The translations under genes were made by a program, and so were the position numbers. The notes beneath the pieces are model-generated. The model saw only the letters and a list, made by a program, of their open reading frames with translations. It was not told the origin of the DNA and did no database searches. 64,000 bases of DNA from assembly GCF_003061515.1 (NCBI RefSeq), contig NZ_CP028924.1, positions 4,092,001 to 4,156,000 of the forward strand, given 5' to 3'. This DNA comes from Colwellia sp. Arc7-D (lineage in GTDB: Bacteria > Pseudomonadota > Gammaproteobacteria > Enterobacterales > Alteromonadaceae). Shown one piece after another: positions 29,539-38,372 of this stretch (positions within the stretch are counted from its first letter, which is position 1; each line of letters begins with the position of its first letter).

Positions 29539-29793
29539 TTAAAGTCTAACAGTGAGGTTTGGTGATGTATTAATTTCGCCGTCATCAGAGATTGTAGCTG
29601 CATTACTGTCACACAACAAAATTGCAATATTACCTGCTTTGCTGTTGCGAATAAAACAAAGATCATAACCAAACTGTGTCAAACTGCTAGTCGCAAATTT
29701 TTGCGCAAGCGACAGTTTGTCCCACAAATTAGATTGTTCTGCGGTATATTGTCGTCTTTCTAGTAATACTTCTCGTTCAAGAACTGCGTGCAC
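29539..29793 (-). CDS. hypothetical protein
   Basis: An 84-residue protein with a charged, helical N-terminus and a C-terminal half that reads like beta strands (GNIAILLCDSNAATISDDGEINTSPNLTVRL). No known family was recognised. The start is GTG with AGAGG 5 bases upstream, and its stop lies just before a shared terminator; both support a real gene. It stands alone between two plus-strand genes. Confidence 0.6.
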   Translation of the reverse strand: MHAVLEREVLLERRQYTAEQSNLWDKLSLAQKFATSSLTQFGYDLCFIRNSKAGNIAILLCDSNAATISDDGEINTSPNLTVRL

Positions 29794-30048
29794 GATGGCC
29801 TCTTTATCACGTTAGTAATACGTATTACATATCCATAGTATACGTTTTATTGTTGAAACATATCGTAGATCATTGCTAAGATCAACTATTAAGATTCAAA
29901 TTTTTATAAATAAATTCTGCTGGTTAGCCAGTTTGCTATTGTGCATATTTTTATAATCAGGATATTTAAAAGCTTATTTCGTTATTCTAAGTGTAATAGC
30001 AGGTTATAATAAATAAGATTTGTCATAGTTAAAGAGGGTAAAGTTTTT

Positions 30049-30906
30049 ATGAGTCAAGTATTGGATGATCTTTCAGCACTTTTAAAATTAGAAATAATAG
30101 AGCAAGGTATTTACCGAGGTGAAAGTCAAGATTTAGGCTTTAGAGCATTGTTTGGTGGCCAAGTAATGGGCCAGGCATTGTCGGCTGCCCAAGAAACCGT
30201 TGCTGAAACTCATAATGTACATTCTTTACATTCGTATTTTTTAAGACCTGGAGATGCCAGCAAGCCTGTGGTTTATCAGGTTGAAAACATTCGAGATGGC
30301 AAAAGCTTCAATACTCGTCGGGTAAACGCGATTCAAAATGGTCAGGCGATTTTTTACATGACCGCTTCGTTTCAACAACACGAGCAAGGGTTTGATCACC
30401 AAGATGTTATGCCCTTAGTCCCTGGTCCAGAAGAGTTAAAGTCATACACAGATTTCATTTTTGATAATCAAGAAGCGATACCAGAAGAGATTCGTGGAAA
30501 GTTTTTATCTGAAAAACCAATAGAAACTCGCCCTGTAGTTCAGTACAACTGGTTAAAACCTGAAAAAACTGAAGCTAAATGTCAAATGTGGATAAAGGCA
30601 AATGGCACGTTACCTGATGACCTTCGTATTCATACTTATTTATTAGCCTATACTTCTGATTTTTCTTTTTTGCCTACGGCTTTATTTCCGCATGGGGTTA
30701 GTTATTGGCAACCAAACTTTCAACTGGCGACAATAGACCATTCAATGTGGTTTCATCGACCATTTCGTATAGACGAATGGCTGCTTTACTGTATTGAAAG
30801 CCCGTCAGCTAGCAGCGGTCGAGGTTTAGTAAAAGGACAAATATTTAACCAAGAAGGTTTATTGGTCGCCTCTACGATGCAAGAAGGTGTTATGCGTCAG
30901 CGTTAG
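30049..30906 (+). CDS. tesB: acyl-CoA thioesterase II TesB
   Basis: It hydrolyses medium- and long-chain acyl-CoA to free fatty acid and CoA. The protein has 285 residues in two hot-dog domains. The N-terminal half has YRGESQDLGFRALFGGQVMGQALSA, with HSLHSYFLRPGD. The C-terminal half has DHSMWFHRPFR and ends with the TMQEGVMR motif holding the catalytic Gln. The gene ends inside the convergent MscS gene (17-base overlap). Confidence 0.94.
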   Translation: MSQVLDDLSALLKLEIIEQGIYRGESQDLGFRALFGGQVMGQALSAAQETVAETHNVHSLHSYFLRPGDASKPVVYQVENIRDGKSFNTRRVNAIQNGQAIFYMTASFQQHEQGFDHQDVMPLVPGPEELKSYTDFIFDNQEAIPEEIRGKFLSEKPIETRPVVQYNWLKPEKTEAKCQMWIKANGTLPDDLRIHTYLLAYTSDFSFLPTALFPHGVSYWQPNFQLATIDHSMWFHRPFRIDEWLLYCIESPSASSGRGLVKGQIFNQEGLLVASTMQEGVMRQR

Positions 30907-32155
30907 TTGTCGCCTTTTGCCAGTCATAGCCACTTGGGTGCTGAAATACTCTTAAGCCAAAAAGTGGCGCTGCGGCATATAAATGATCAAAAATATCTGC
31001 TTGTATGGTTTCATAATTCACCCAATTTTGATCACTACTGAAAAAGTATAACTCTAATGGCAAACCAACCTCATTTGCTGGTAATTGTCTTACCATGCAG
31101 GTCATATCATGATGCACTTTAGGGTGTTGCTTTAAATAAGCGGTTATATAAGCCCTGAAGGTCCCAATATTGGTTAACTGCCTTGTATTGATAGTTGAAG
31201 CTGTAATAGCACTATCGATAACTAATTCACCCGTTTGCTTTAAAATTTCGGCTTTCTTGGCCACAAGGTAATCAGTGATCAAGGTTACTGATGTCAGTTT
31301 GTCCAATTGCGCTTGGTTATAAAATCGAATACTGCCGACATCAATGACAATTGCACGTTTAATTCTTCGGCCACCTGAGCTCAGCATGCCACGCCAATTT
31401 TTAAATGAACCACTAGTTAAGGCATAAGTAGGCACAGTTGTGATGGTATTATCAAAGTTTTTAACTTTTACGGTATTTAGCCCTATTTCGATAACATCGC
31501 CATCAGCACCATATTTGGGTAATTCAATCCAATCACCAGGCGCAACCATTTTATTAGCCGATATTTGAATACTAGCAACCAAGCCTTTAATAGTATCTTG
31601 AAACACTAAAATAAGTACGGCTGTTAAAGCTCCTAAGCCACTCAGTAAATAAAGTGGTGAGCGATCTAAAATTTGCGAAACAGCCAATATCGTTGCCACT
31701 AAATAAACCACAAGCTTAATCACCTGTAATGTCGAATTCAGTGGTAAATAACGTTCACTGGCAGTTTGCCTATATAGCTTATTAATAACATTTAGTACTG
31801 AGCTAATCGTACGTGCTATCTGAAAACATAGGCCTATTTTAGCGAAAACTATCAATACCGTAGCGAGTAATGAGCTTTCATCTAACAAAAGTGGCGTCAG
31901 TAATAACAATAATATAAAAGGAATTAACAGCGAAATACGTGAAAAAACTTGATGATCAAAAAGCACATCATCCCAGGTGTTTTTTGAGGCTTTGGTTAAT
32001 TTATGAATCAACACCAGTACATAGTTTTTCGCGATATAAAAACTAATGCTGCACAACATAAAAATAAATAAACAAGCAATTAACACCGAACTTAAGGTTA
32101 AATATGATTCATGTACGCCTTGCGCGGTTAACCAAGAATTGATTATTTCCTGCAT
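30890..32155 (-). CDS. MscS-family mechanosensitive channel (YbdG-like)
   Basis: A 421-residue inner-membrane channel protein with about five transmembrane helices and the MscS core (VLILVFQDTIKGLVASIQISANKMVAPGDWIELP, GDVIEIGLNTVKVKNFDNT). Such channels open on osmotic downshock. Its length and C-terminal domain resemble E. coli YbdG more than MscS itself. Its ATG overlaps the stop of the acyltransferase gene as TAATG, so the two are translationally coupled. Confidence 0.88.
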   Translation of the reverse strand: MQEIINSWLTAQGVHESYLTLSSVLIACLFIFMLCSISFYIAKNYVLVLIHKLTKASKNTWDDVLFDHQVFSRISLLIPFILLLLLTPLLLDESSLLATVLIVFAKIGLCFQIARTISSVLNVINKLYRQTASERYLPLNSTLQVIKLVVYLVATILAVSQILDRSPLYLLSGLGALTAVLILVFQDTIKGLVASIQISANKMVAPGDWIELPKYGADGDVIEIGLNTVKVKNFDNTITTVPTYALTSGSFKNWRGMLSSGGRRIKRAIVIDVGSIRFYNQAQLDKLTSVTLITDYLVAKKAEILKQTGELVIDSAITASTINTRQLTNIGTFRAYITAYLKQHPKVHHDMTCMVRQLPANEVGLPLELYFFSSDQNWVNYETIQADIFDHLYAAAPLFGLRVFQHPSGYDWQKATTNADA

Positions 32156-33060
32156 TAATTATCCTTATTTGCTTGCTCTTCAAGCTGAAGCATTTTTTTA
32201 TCTTTATCTAACCAAAGTTGATTAACCCACTTTTGAAACTGTATTTTATAAGCACGGTCATTAACATAGTCGCCTTTTAGCGAGTCGCCAATGTCTTGTG
32301 TTTCAATCGCAATGTTTACTCGTTTTATTTTTCCTGACAGAAAGTCTAAAAAATTGGGTTCACCATCAGGGTAGTAAATCGTGACATTAACCACTTTACT
32401 TAAATTACCTTTCATTGCTTGTAGCACAAAACCAATTCCACCCGCTTTAGGCTTGAGCAACCTTTGGAAGGGCGAGTTTTGCTTATTATGTTTTTCTTCT
32501 GTAAAGCGAGTACCTTCAATAAAGTTCATGACACTAACAGGCTTATGTTTAAATTTTTCACAGGCTTTTTTGGTTGTTTCGATGTCTTTACCTTTTAAAT
32601 GTGGGTTTTTCTTTAAAAAGTGTTGGCTATAACGCTTCATGAAAGGAAAGTCGAGCGCCCACCAAGCCAAGCCAAGTAAAGGCACATATATTAATTCTCT
32701 TTTGAGAAAGAATTTCAAGAATGGAATTTTACCGTGAAAAACGCGTTGCAAAACTAAAATATCGGTCCAGCTTTGATGATTACTAATCACCAAATACCAG
32801 TCTTTCATCTTAAGTTTTTCAAGGCCTGACGCATTAATTTTTGTTTTGGTGAATAACTTTTGAATAAAAGTATTAAAAAGCACCCAGTTGCTGGCCATTT
32901 GATCGAGTAAATAGCTAAAGAATTTTTGCCATAAAGGAATAGGGCCAATGGCTTTTAATAATGAAAATATCAGTATTGGCACTAGCCAAAGTATAGTATT
33001 AACAATATACAAAATAACTGAAAAGCAGCCAATAATAGGGCCAGGTAAAAAATGTAGCAT
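32155..33060 (-). CDS. lysophospholipid acyltransferase family protein (YihG-like)
   Basis: A membrane acyltransferase of about 301 residues that likely transfers an acyl chain to a lysophospholipid. The catalytic HX4D motif is NHQSWTD, and the substrate motif is EGTRFTEEKH. There are hydrophobic segments at the N-terminus and near residue 120. The ATG at 33060 is preferred to a TTG at 33072. It resembles E. coli YihG, an LPLAT of the PlsC superfamily. It forms an operon with the MscS-type gene. Confidence 0.88.
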   Translation of the reverse strand: MLHFLPGPIIGCFSVILYIVNTILWLVPILIFSLLKAIGPIPLWQKFFSYLLDQMASNWVLFNTFIQKLFTKTKINASGLEKLKMKDWYLVISNHQSWTDILVLQRVFHGKIPFLKFFLKRELIYVPLLGLAWWALDFPFMKRYSQHFLKKNPHLKGKDIETTKKACEKFKHKPVSVMNFIEGTRFTEEKHNKQNSPFQRLLKPKAGGIGFVLQAMKGNLSKVVNVTIYYPDGEPNFLDFLSGKIKRVNIAIETQDIGDSLKGDYVNDRAYKIQFQKWVNQLWLDKDKKMLQLEEQANKDN

Positions 33061-33504
33061 ATAAATAACCAAAAATTTAGGAACTAAATTACTGGTTATA
33101 ATATTAATGGGTTTCGCACATATTTTCAGTAAAAATCGTTAAAAAATTACCAAGCTAATAATGGTTAGAACTAAAAGCATTTATTTGAAGTGCAGCGATA
33201 AACTGCAACGAAAGTCATGAAAGCATAATTTATGATGCATTTTACGTAGCAGTATAAATTGAGAATTCAACGATATAAGTTACTGCAAGGCAAAAGTAAT
33301 ATGGATAAAAACGCACCATAAATTTATTGCCCTGCGTATAATTTGATTAAAATACATTATTAACATAGTTAAATATTAGCTTAAGTGCACTAATTCCATA
33401 AACCATTAGAAAATAGTAAACAAGTCTAATGTAATTGCAAAATTTTATTGCAAAACACCTGTGTTTCGAGGCAATCTTAACTAATAGAAAATAGAGGGGT
33501 TGTC

Positions 33505-34602
33505 ATGAATTTTAATCGTGTGGTAATAAAAGTTGGCAGTGCATTAGTTTCACCTGATGCTCAAGGCTGCAGCGGTAAGTATATACTAGCCATTGCGCGT
33601 TTTATTACTCAATGCCAACAAGCAGGCAAGGAAGTTATTTTGGTCTCTTCTGGTAGTGTTGCTGCTGGTAGGGGCTTAATTGCTCACGGATCATCCAACC
33701 CTTCAATTCCAACAAAACAAGCAATGGCGTCGGTTGGGCAAATGAAGATGATGGCTAATTGGCAACGATTTTTTGATGTGCCTTGCAGCCAACTGCTAAT
33801 CACCCATGGTGATTTAAAAGACCGCCAACGTTACATTAGTATTAAAAACACCTTAAGAATATTACTAGAAAATGGCGTTATTCCTATTGTTAACGAAAAT
33901 GATACGGTAGCAACTGAAGAATTAAAAGTAGGTGACAATGATAATTTAGCAGCATTAGTTGCGGTAGTCAGCGAAGCCGATAGCTTATTCATTTTAAGTG
34001 ATGTAGACGGTGTTTTTGAAGAAGATCCACGTAAAAATCCACAAGCTAAGTTAATACCAGTAATAGACAAAATAGATGAATCTGTTTATGCCATGGCAGG
34101 GGCTACGAATAATCATATTGCGACTGGTGGTATGAAAACAAAAATTCAAGCAGCAGAAAAAGCAGTAGAAAATGGTATCGAAACCTATATTTTAAATGGT
34201 AGTCGTGGTGAAGTTTTTGAGAATATTTTGCAAGGCGAAAATCCAGGAACTCACTTTGTTGCTAAAGAAAGTGCAACTCGAGCACGCAAACATTGGCTAA
34301 AACATACCTTAAAAAGCAATGGTCGCGTGTTATTAGATATTGGCGCCGTGAGTGCCTTAAAAAATAAAGGTGCTTCTTTACTTCCCTCAGGAGTCACTGA
34401 TGTATCCGGAGATTTTAAAGTAGGCGATTGTATTGATATTTATGACGCTAAAAACGGTGAACATATTGCCAAAGGTATTAGCCAATATAACACCCGTGAT
34501 CTTAAACGGATTAAGGGCTGTAAAAGTGATGAAATTTCAGCTTTACTTGGCTGTTGTCCAAGTAAAGTGGTTATGCATCGTGACGATATGGTGATGTTAT
34601 AA
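33505..34602 (+). CDS. proB: glutamate 5-kinase ProB
   Basis: The first step of proline synthesis, feedback-inhibited by proline. The protein has 365 residues: an amino-acid kinase domain (VVIKVGSALVS, VSSGSVAAG, VNENDTVA, GDNDNLAALVA, GGMKTKIQAAEKA) and a C-terminal PUA domain. A strong AGAGGGG precedes the ATG. It stands alone here; the usual partner proA does not follow. The 444-base upstream gap (33061-33504) is AT-rich with no gene seen. Confidence 0.95.
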   Translation: MNFNRVVIKVGSALVSPDAQGCSGKYILAIARFITQCQQAGKEVILVSSGSVAAGRGLIAHGSSNPSIPTKQAMASVGQMKMMANWQRFFDVPCSQLLITHGDLKDRQRYISIKNTLRILLENGVIPIVNENDTVATEELKVGDNDNLAALVAVVSEADSLFILSDVDGVFEEDPRKNPQAKLIPVIDKIDESVYAMAGATNNHIATGGMKTKIQAAEKAVENGIETYILNGSRGEVFENILQGENPGTHFVAKESATRARKHWLKHTLKSNGRVLLDIGAVSALKNKGASLLPSGVTDVSGDFKVGDCIDIYDAKNGEHIAKGISQYNTRDLKRIKGCKSDEISALLGCCPSKVVMHRDDMVML

Positions 34603-34607
34603 TAGCT

Positions 34608-34659
34608 GAGTTAATGCGATTATGGGTTTATCGTTAAACAAATAACCGCATTAAAACTC
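34608..34659. terminator. possible nested hairpin terminator between proB and DUF1439
   Basis: TTAATGCG (34611-34618) pairs with CGCATTAA (34647-34654), with an inner 5-bp stem. It lies between convergent genes. There is no long T-tract, so the call is tentative. Confidence 0.4.
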
Positions 34660-34663
34660 TTAA

Positions 34664-35173
34664 CTAAAATTCCACTCTTAAACCATCTTCTACTATCGAT
34701 AAGCTGGAGGGTGTAAATTGAAATAAATCATTACTAATGTGATCAAAATCAATCAATACTGAGATAGGTAAATGTTGTCCAATCGTATTTTTGATTGTAT
34801 TAATAGATTTCTCAGATTTTGGAAAGGTATTATCTATCACTTCAAATTGGGTAATTAATGGATTACTCACTTTCAAAGCGTTTGTTGCTTTATCAAAAAT
34901 AATTTGCCCCTTAAATGTCGCATCAGCAGTAAGTTTATGGCCATTATTAATAACATTTATACGCGCGGTAATAGCAACTGATTGAGTGGCGGCATAAAGC
35001 GCTAAATAAGGCTTTGAAGCTTCTAGCCTATATTCCATGTATGTTTCAACTATTGGGAACCTTAAGCTCAAAATACTATTAAGTTGACGCTCTGACATCG
35101 TTAAACCTAAAGCAAAGGCTTGCTGGCTAAAGACTATACCGGCAAAAATTAGTACGAATATTTTTCTAGTCAT
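34664..35173 (-). CDS. DUF1439 family protein (YceB-like)
   Basis: A 169-residue secreted or envelope protein. A signal peptide of about 21 residues ends in QQAFA; there is no lipobox Cys, unlike the lipoprotein YceB of E. coli. The mature part has the DUF1439 pattern (LTMSERQLNSILSLRFPIV). The function is unknown; the family binds lipid-like cargo in some structures. It lies 21 bases after the LapA-like gene on the same strand. Confidence 0.72.
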   Translation of the reverse strand: MTRKIFVLIFAGIVFSQQAFALGLTMSERQLNSILSLRFPIVETYMEYRLEASKPYLALYAATQSVAITARINVINNGHKLTADATFKGQIIFDKATNALKVSNPLITQFEVIDNTFPKSEKSINTIKNTIGQHLPISVLIDFDHISNDLFQFTPSSLSIVEDGLRVEF

Positions 35174-35194
35174 TACTACTACCCTATTTAAAAT

Positions 35195-35386
35195 TTACTC
35201 GCGATTACTCTTTAAAATAAGACCAATAAGTAGCCCTATTACTAACATCAAAGCAATTAAAATAGCTCGCGGCATGGCAAAATCCCAAAACAGGAATGAA
35301 ATACTCACGGTCGCCATATTCTGTAACACAATAACCAAGCAGAGAATTGATAATATTAAAATAAAATATCTATGTAACTTACTCAT
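35195..35386 (-). CDS. LapA-domain (DUF1049) small membrane protein
   Basis: A 63-residue protein made of two transmembrane helices joined by a short loop (FLFWDFAMPRA), typical of the LapA domain tied to lipopolysaccharide assembly. It ends in the basic tail KSNRE. The usual partner lapB is not adjacent, so it may be a stand-alone paralogue. It is followed by the DUF1439 gene. Confidence 0.75.
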   Translation of the reverse strand: MSKLHRYFILILSILCLVIVLQNMATVSISFLFWDFAMPRAILIALMLVIGLLIGLILKSNRE

Positions 35387-35548
35387 TACTGACTCCTAAT
35401 ATTAGTTTTTAAATGTACCTTTTAGAGCAAAGTATGGCTAAAAGGTTTTGAGGTATTATTACTCTCTTTAGATGCAGTGAAACAAACAAAAGTCACATCT
35501 AAATTAAAAAACTTACACTAATTCCACACTGCTTAAATGTAAACTAGA

Positions 35549-36376
35549 TTAGTCTGTAATATCATCAAAGGTATTTTCAAATGCGGTAGTGAATCGTTGA
35601 AGTTTGTTTTGTTGAATAAATTCAGTGAGTTTTGAGACATAATGATGACCTTCTTCAGAATATTCAGTCAACGTTTCTGCTAAGGTAGCCCCTGTAAACG
35701 ACGCTTCTTTTTTACGTAAAAGTGCGCGATTTTCCCTTAATGCTTTATAAGACTCATGAGTGTTTAAGTTTAAAATATAACTACGAACAGCCATGTTAAT
35801 AGAATCAAATTTGGCAACTTCATGCCCTTTGCCTGATTCTCTTAACGAAGGCACCATGCCGCACCCTTGCGAAAAGCACCATTGACCAAATAAATTATTA
35901 CCTTGTTTTGCAAACCGTGACGTTCCCCAACCAGACTCTATAGCTGCTTGAGTTAAGGCTAATGATGGCGGAACGTAGTCAACTCTTTTAAGCAGTTCTT
36001 CGAAGGTGTCGTTATCAATGTACTCATTTTCTAATTTATAGTTTTTTGAAATGTTAAGTAACCAAGCTTGCTGTTTAGCATTTAGCTTGGCTATAGGAAC
36101 ACTTTTGAGCATATTAATGAGTTTTCTTAACTGTAATACGTGATTGTTTTCGGCTTGAATAATAGGATATAAGGTTGCAAAAAAAGCTTCCTTTTTTTCT
36201 TTTACATCCTTAATTTTAGAAAAATCCGGCAAGCTTTTCATGCTTGCGTTAACCTTTGCTTGAGCTTTAGGTAATAGCGCTGAATGATCACCCGAAATAA
36301 TACTGCCTAAGAGCACAAAAATAAAAAGTGCACATAAAAATAAAACGGGGATTTTCAATTTGATCTTACTTTGCAT
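35549..36376 (-). CDS. Bax-like glucosaminidase (mannosyl-glycoprotein endo-beta-N-acetylglucosaminidase domain)
   Basis: A 275-residue protein with an N-terminal membrane anchor (about residues 9-27) and a glucosaminidase domain facing the periplasm. The catalytic Glu is in AAIESGWGTSRFAKQGNNLFG, the standard GH73 signature, followed by FDSINMAVRSYILNLNTH. It resembles E. coli Bax and should cut peptidoglycan glycan strands. It lies upstream of no obvious partner gene. Confidence 0.88.
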   Translation of the reverse strand: MQSKIKLKIPVLFLCALFIFVLLGSIISGDHSALLPKAQAKVNASMKSLPDFSKIKDVKEKKEAFFATLYPIIQAENNHVLQLRKLINMLKSVPIAKLNAKQQAWLLNISKNYKLENEYIDNDTFEELLKRVDYVPPSLALTQAAIESGWGTSRFAKQGNNLFGQWCFSQGCGMVPSLRESGKGHEVAKFDSINMAVRSYILNLNTHESYKALRENRALLRKKEASFTGATLAETLTEYSEEGHHYVSKLTEFIQQNKLQRFTTAFENTFDDITD

Positions 36377-36531
36377 GCCGAGCCCTAAGGTTGATTTAAC
36401 ATTGAGTATTATATCATTTGATTAGCGTTGTAATTTTTTTTATTTAAAAGATTACAACGCTAAATTTTACAGTAAAAAATGCAAAATAACCTTGATGTAA
36501 GCACTTAACACTTCAAAATACTTTGTGTGAT

Positions 36532-37122
36532 TTACTTGTCTTGATCCTCAGAACGAGCACTGACAGCCATTTTTTCTAATGCACGTTTATAGCGCATTTT
36601 TACGGTGCTTAATTTCTCCTCAACTACCAAAGCTATATCGCCAAAATCAAGATCACCTGCAATGCGAAACACAACAATTGAGCGTTCTTCTAGACTCAAT
36701 TGCGCTAACAGGTGATCAATACCTTCTTCACCGGCTGTTAAGCTATTTTGTGTGTCATCAACTGCTACATGTTCAGCTTCATCAAGGTCAACTAAATCAA
36801 GTTGCTTCTTCCTAAGCCGAGTTAAAGCTTGGTTGTGTGCAATTCGATAAATCCATGTTTTAAAACTGGCACGGTCTTCAAATTTAGCGAGGCTGTTAAA
36901 CACATTTAGCATAGTGTCATTTACCGCCTCTTCTGCTTCTTGTGTTGAGCCTAAATATCGATAACAAACTTGTATGAGTTTTTTATGATACCGATGAAAA
37001 AGCACTTCGTAGGCCGTTGTCACATAAGGAAGTTGCAGTCGTGCAATCCGCACAAGCTCAGCATCATCTTCTTGAGACAAGCGATCAGAGACACGATTAT
37101 TCTCGCCCTCTGATATGGTCAT
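36532..37122 (-). CDS. ECF RNA polymerase sigma factor, SigX-like
   Basis: A 196-residue ECF sigma factor. Region 2 is AYEVLFHRYHKKLIQVCYRYLG...AEEAVNDTMLNVFNSL with KTWIYRIAHN, and region 4 is LSLEERSIVVFRIAGDLDFGDIALVVEEKLSTVKMRYKRALEKM. It is the last gene of a three-gene run with a CmpX-like channel and a small membrane protein, next to an OmpA lipoprotein. In Pseudomonas the same gene types make the cmpX-cfrX-sigX-oprF envelope-stress locus. The SigX identity is inferred from context. Confidence 0.85.
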   Translation of the reverse strand: MTISEGENNRVSDRLSQEDDAELVRIARLQLPYVTTAYEVLFHRYHKKLIQVCYRYLGSTQEAEEAVNDTMLNVFNSLAKFEDRASFKTWIYRIAHNQALTRLRKKQLDLVDLDEAEHVAVDDTQNSLTAGEEGIDHLLAQLSLEERSIVVFRIAGDLDFGDIALVVEEKLSTVKMRYKRALEKMAVSARSEDQDK

Positions 37123-37129
37123 TATGTTC

Positions 37130-38035
37130 TCACTTTTCTTTGGTTGTTTTACTTATCTTAGCTGTTTTACTGGCTTTAGCCGCTTTACTCGGCTTAGCTA
37201 ACTCACTCATTTTTGTAGTAAGATACTTTTCTGTTAGCAGATCTTGATTTGGAATACTTAAACGCTTACCCGCTTTATTTTCAATTAACGTATTGACCGT
37301 TGATACTGAGACAACATTACCGACAAAACCATCAAATTCAACTTCATCACCTGGAGATAACTGCTCTCTTGCATAAATACCAGAAACAATACTGTTGGCG
37401 ATAGTTTTAGTACCTAAGCCTAAAGCTAAAGCGAGTGCGATACCTAAGCTAGCAATAAGGACAGTGAAAATGGTATTAAGCAATGCCATTTCTAATTCAA
37501 GTTGACCTGTAACTAGTGAAAAAGTAATAAACAGCACCAATAATTGCAGAACACGCCCTGCTGCTGCACCATATTCAACGCCTAAACTATCAAGCGAACT
37601 TTCAACTTGAGTTTTCACTAGGTTCGCAATAAATAAACCTATAAGTGTAATAACCACAGCACCTAAAAGTTTAGGTAAGTAGAGTACAAATTCATCAAGA
37701 ATTGCCGAGAATCTATCTAAACCTAAAGTGTCTGCGCCAGCCACAAGTATAATCAGTACAAAAAACACATAGAGTAGTTTGCCAATCATTTCAGATGGGG
37801 TTAACTTTACACCCAAGGTTTTAATTGCTTTGTCGACACTTAGTTTTTGACATAGTTTATCAAAACCAAGTTTTTCTAAAATTTTAGCCACCCACTTTGT
37901 AATTATTTTAGATATAAATAAACCAATATAGATAACAATTATGGTGGCAATTAGGTTCGGTAAAAAACCTGCTATTTCAGTCCAAAAGCCAGACAGTGCA
38001 TTACTGAATGATTGTGTCCACACATCTAAGTTCAT
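37130..38035 (-). CDS. CmpX-like mechanosensitive channel
   Basis: A 301-residue membrane protein of the MscS superfamily. Two copies of the conserved TM-helix repeat are visible (LPNLIATIIVIYIGLFISKII and LPKLLGAVVITLIGLFIANLV), followed by further helices and a small MscS-like beta domain (LSPGDEVEFDGFVGNVV). The tail is rich in Lys, Ser and Ala. It resembles CmpX, which tunes SigX activity in Pseudomonas. Its start overlaps the stop of the upstream small gene as TAATG. Confidence 0.85.
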   Translation of the reverse strand: MNLDVWTQSFSNALSGFWTEIAGFLPNLIATIIVIYIGLFISKIITKWVAKILEKLGFDKLCQKLSVDKAIKTLGVKLTPSEMIGKLLYVFFVLIILVAGADTLGLDRFSAILDEFVLYLPKLLGAVVITLIGLFIANLVKTQVESSLDSLGVEYGAAAGRVLQLLVLFITFSLVTGQLELEMALLNTIFTVLIASLGIALALALGLGTKTIANSIVSGIYAREQLSPGDEVEFDGFVGNVVSVSTVNTLIENKAGKRLSIPNQDLLTEKYLTTKMSELAKPSKAAKASKTAKISKTTKEK

Positions 38036-38313
38036 TATAATTCTCCGGTGTTATTATTGTTTTTTAATGATTTTTGATTTAATAATATTTGTTTTTGTTG
38101 ATTGTGTAGTTCAAGTTTTCGTTTTGCAGAGTACATAGAAGCTCCAAAGCCAAGAAATAATACCCAAATCCAACCGACAAAAAGTCCAGATACATCTTTA
38201 ACCGCTGTTATATTTGCCGATGTTGATAATACTTTTTTCAATGCTTTATCTTCGTCAGATTGAGGCGTATTCTCTTGCCACATAGTTCTCAATTTGTCTT
38301 CGTCAAAACTCAT
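38035..38313 (-). CDS. small membrane protein, CfrX-like (possible anti-sigma)
   Basis: A 92-residue protein: a cytosolic acidic N-terminus (KLRTMWQENTPQSDEDKAL), one transmembrane segment at about 43-62 and a Lys/Asn-rich C-terminus. The N-terminal LRxMWQ pattern recalls small proteins encoded next to ECF sigma factors. By position it matches cfrX, thought to restrain SigX. Anti-sigma function is inference. It is translationally coupled to the CmpX-like gene. Confidence 0.68.
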   Translation of the reverse strand: MSFDEDKLRTMWQENTPQSDEDKALKKVLSTSANITAVKDVSGLFVGWIWVLFLGFGASMYSAKRKLELHNQQKQILLNQKSLKNNNNTGEL

Positions 38314-38372
38314 TTTTGCTCTCCAGAAATAAAAAGAGATGCGGTTAATGAAAACAGCATCTCAGTTACTTA

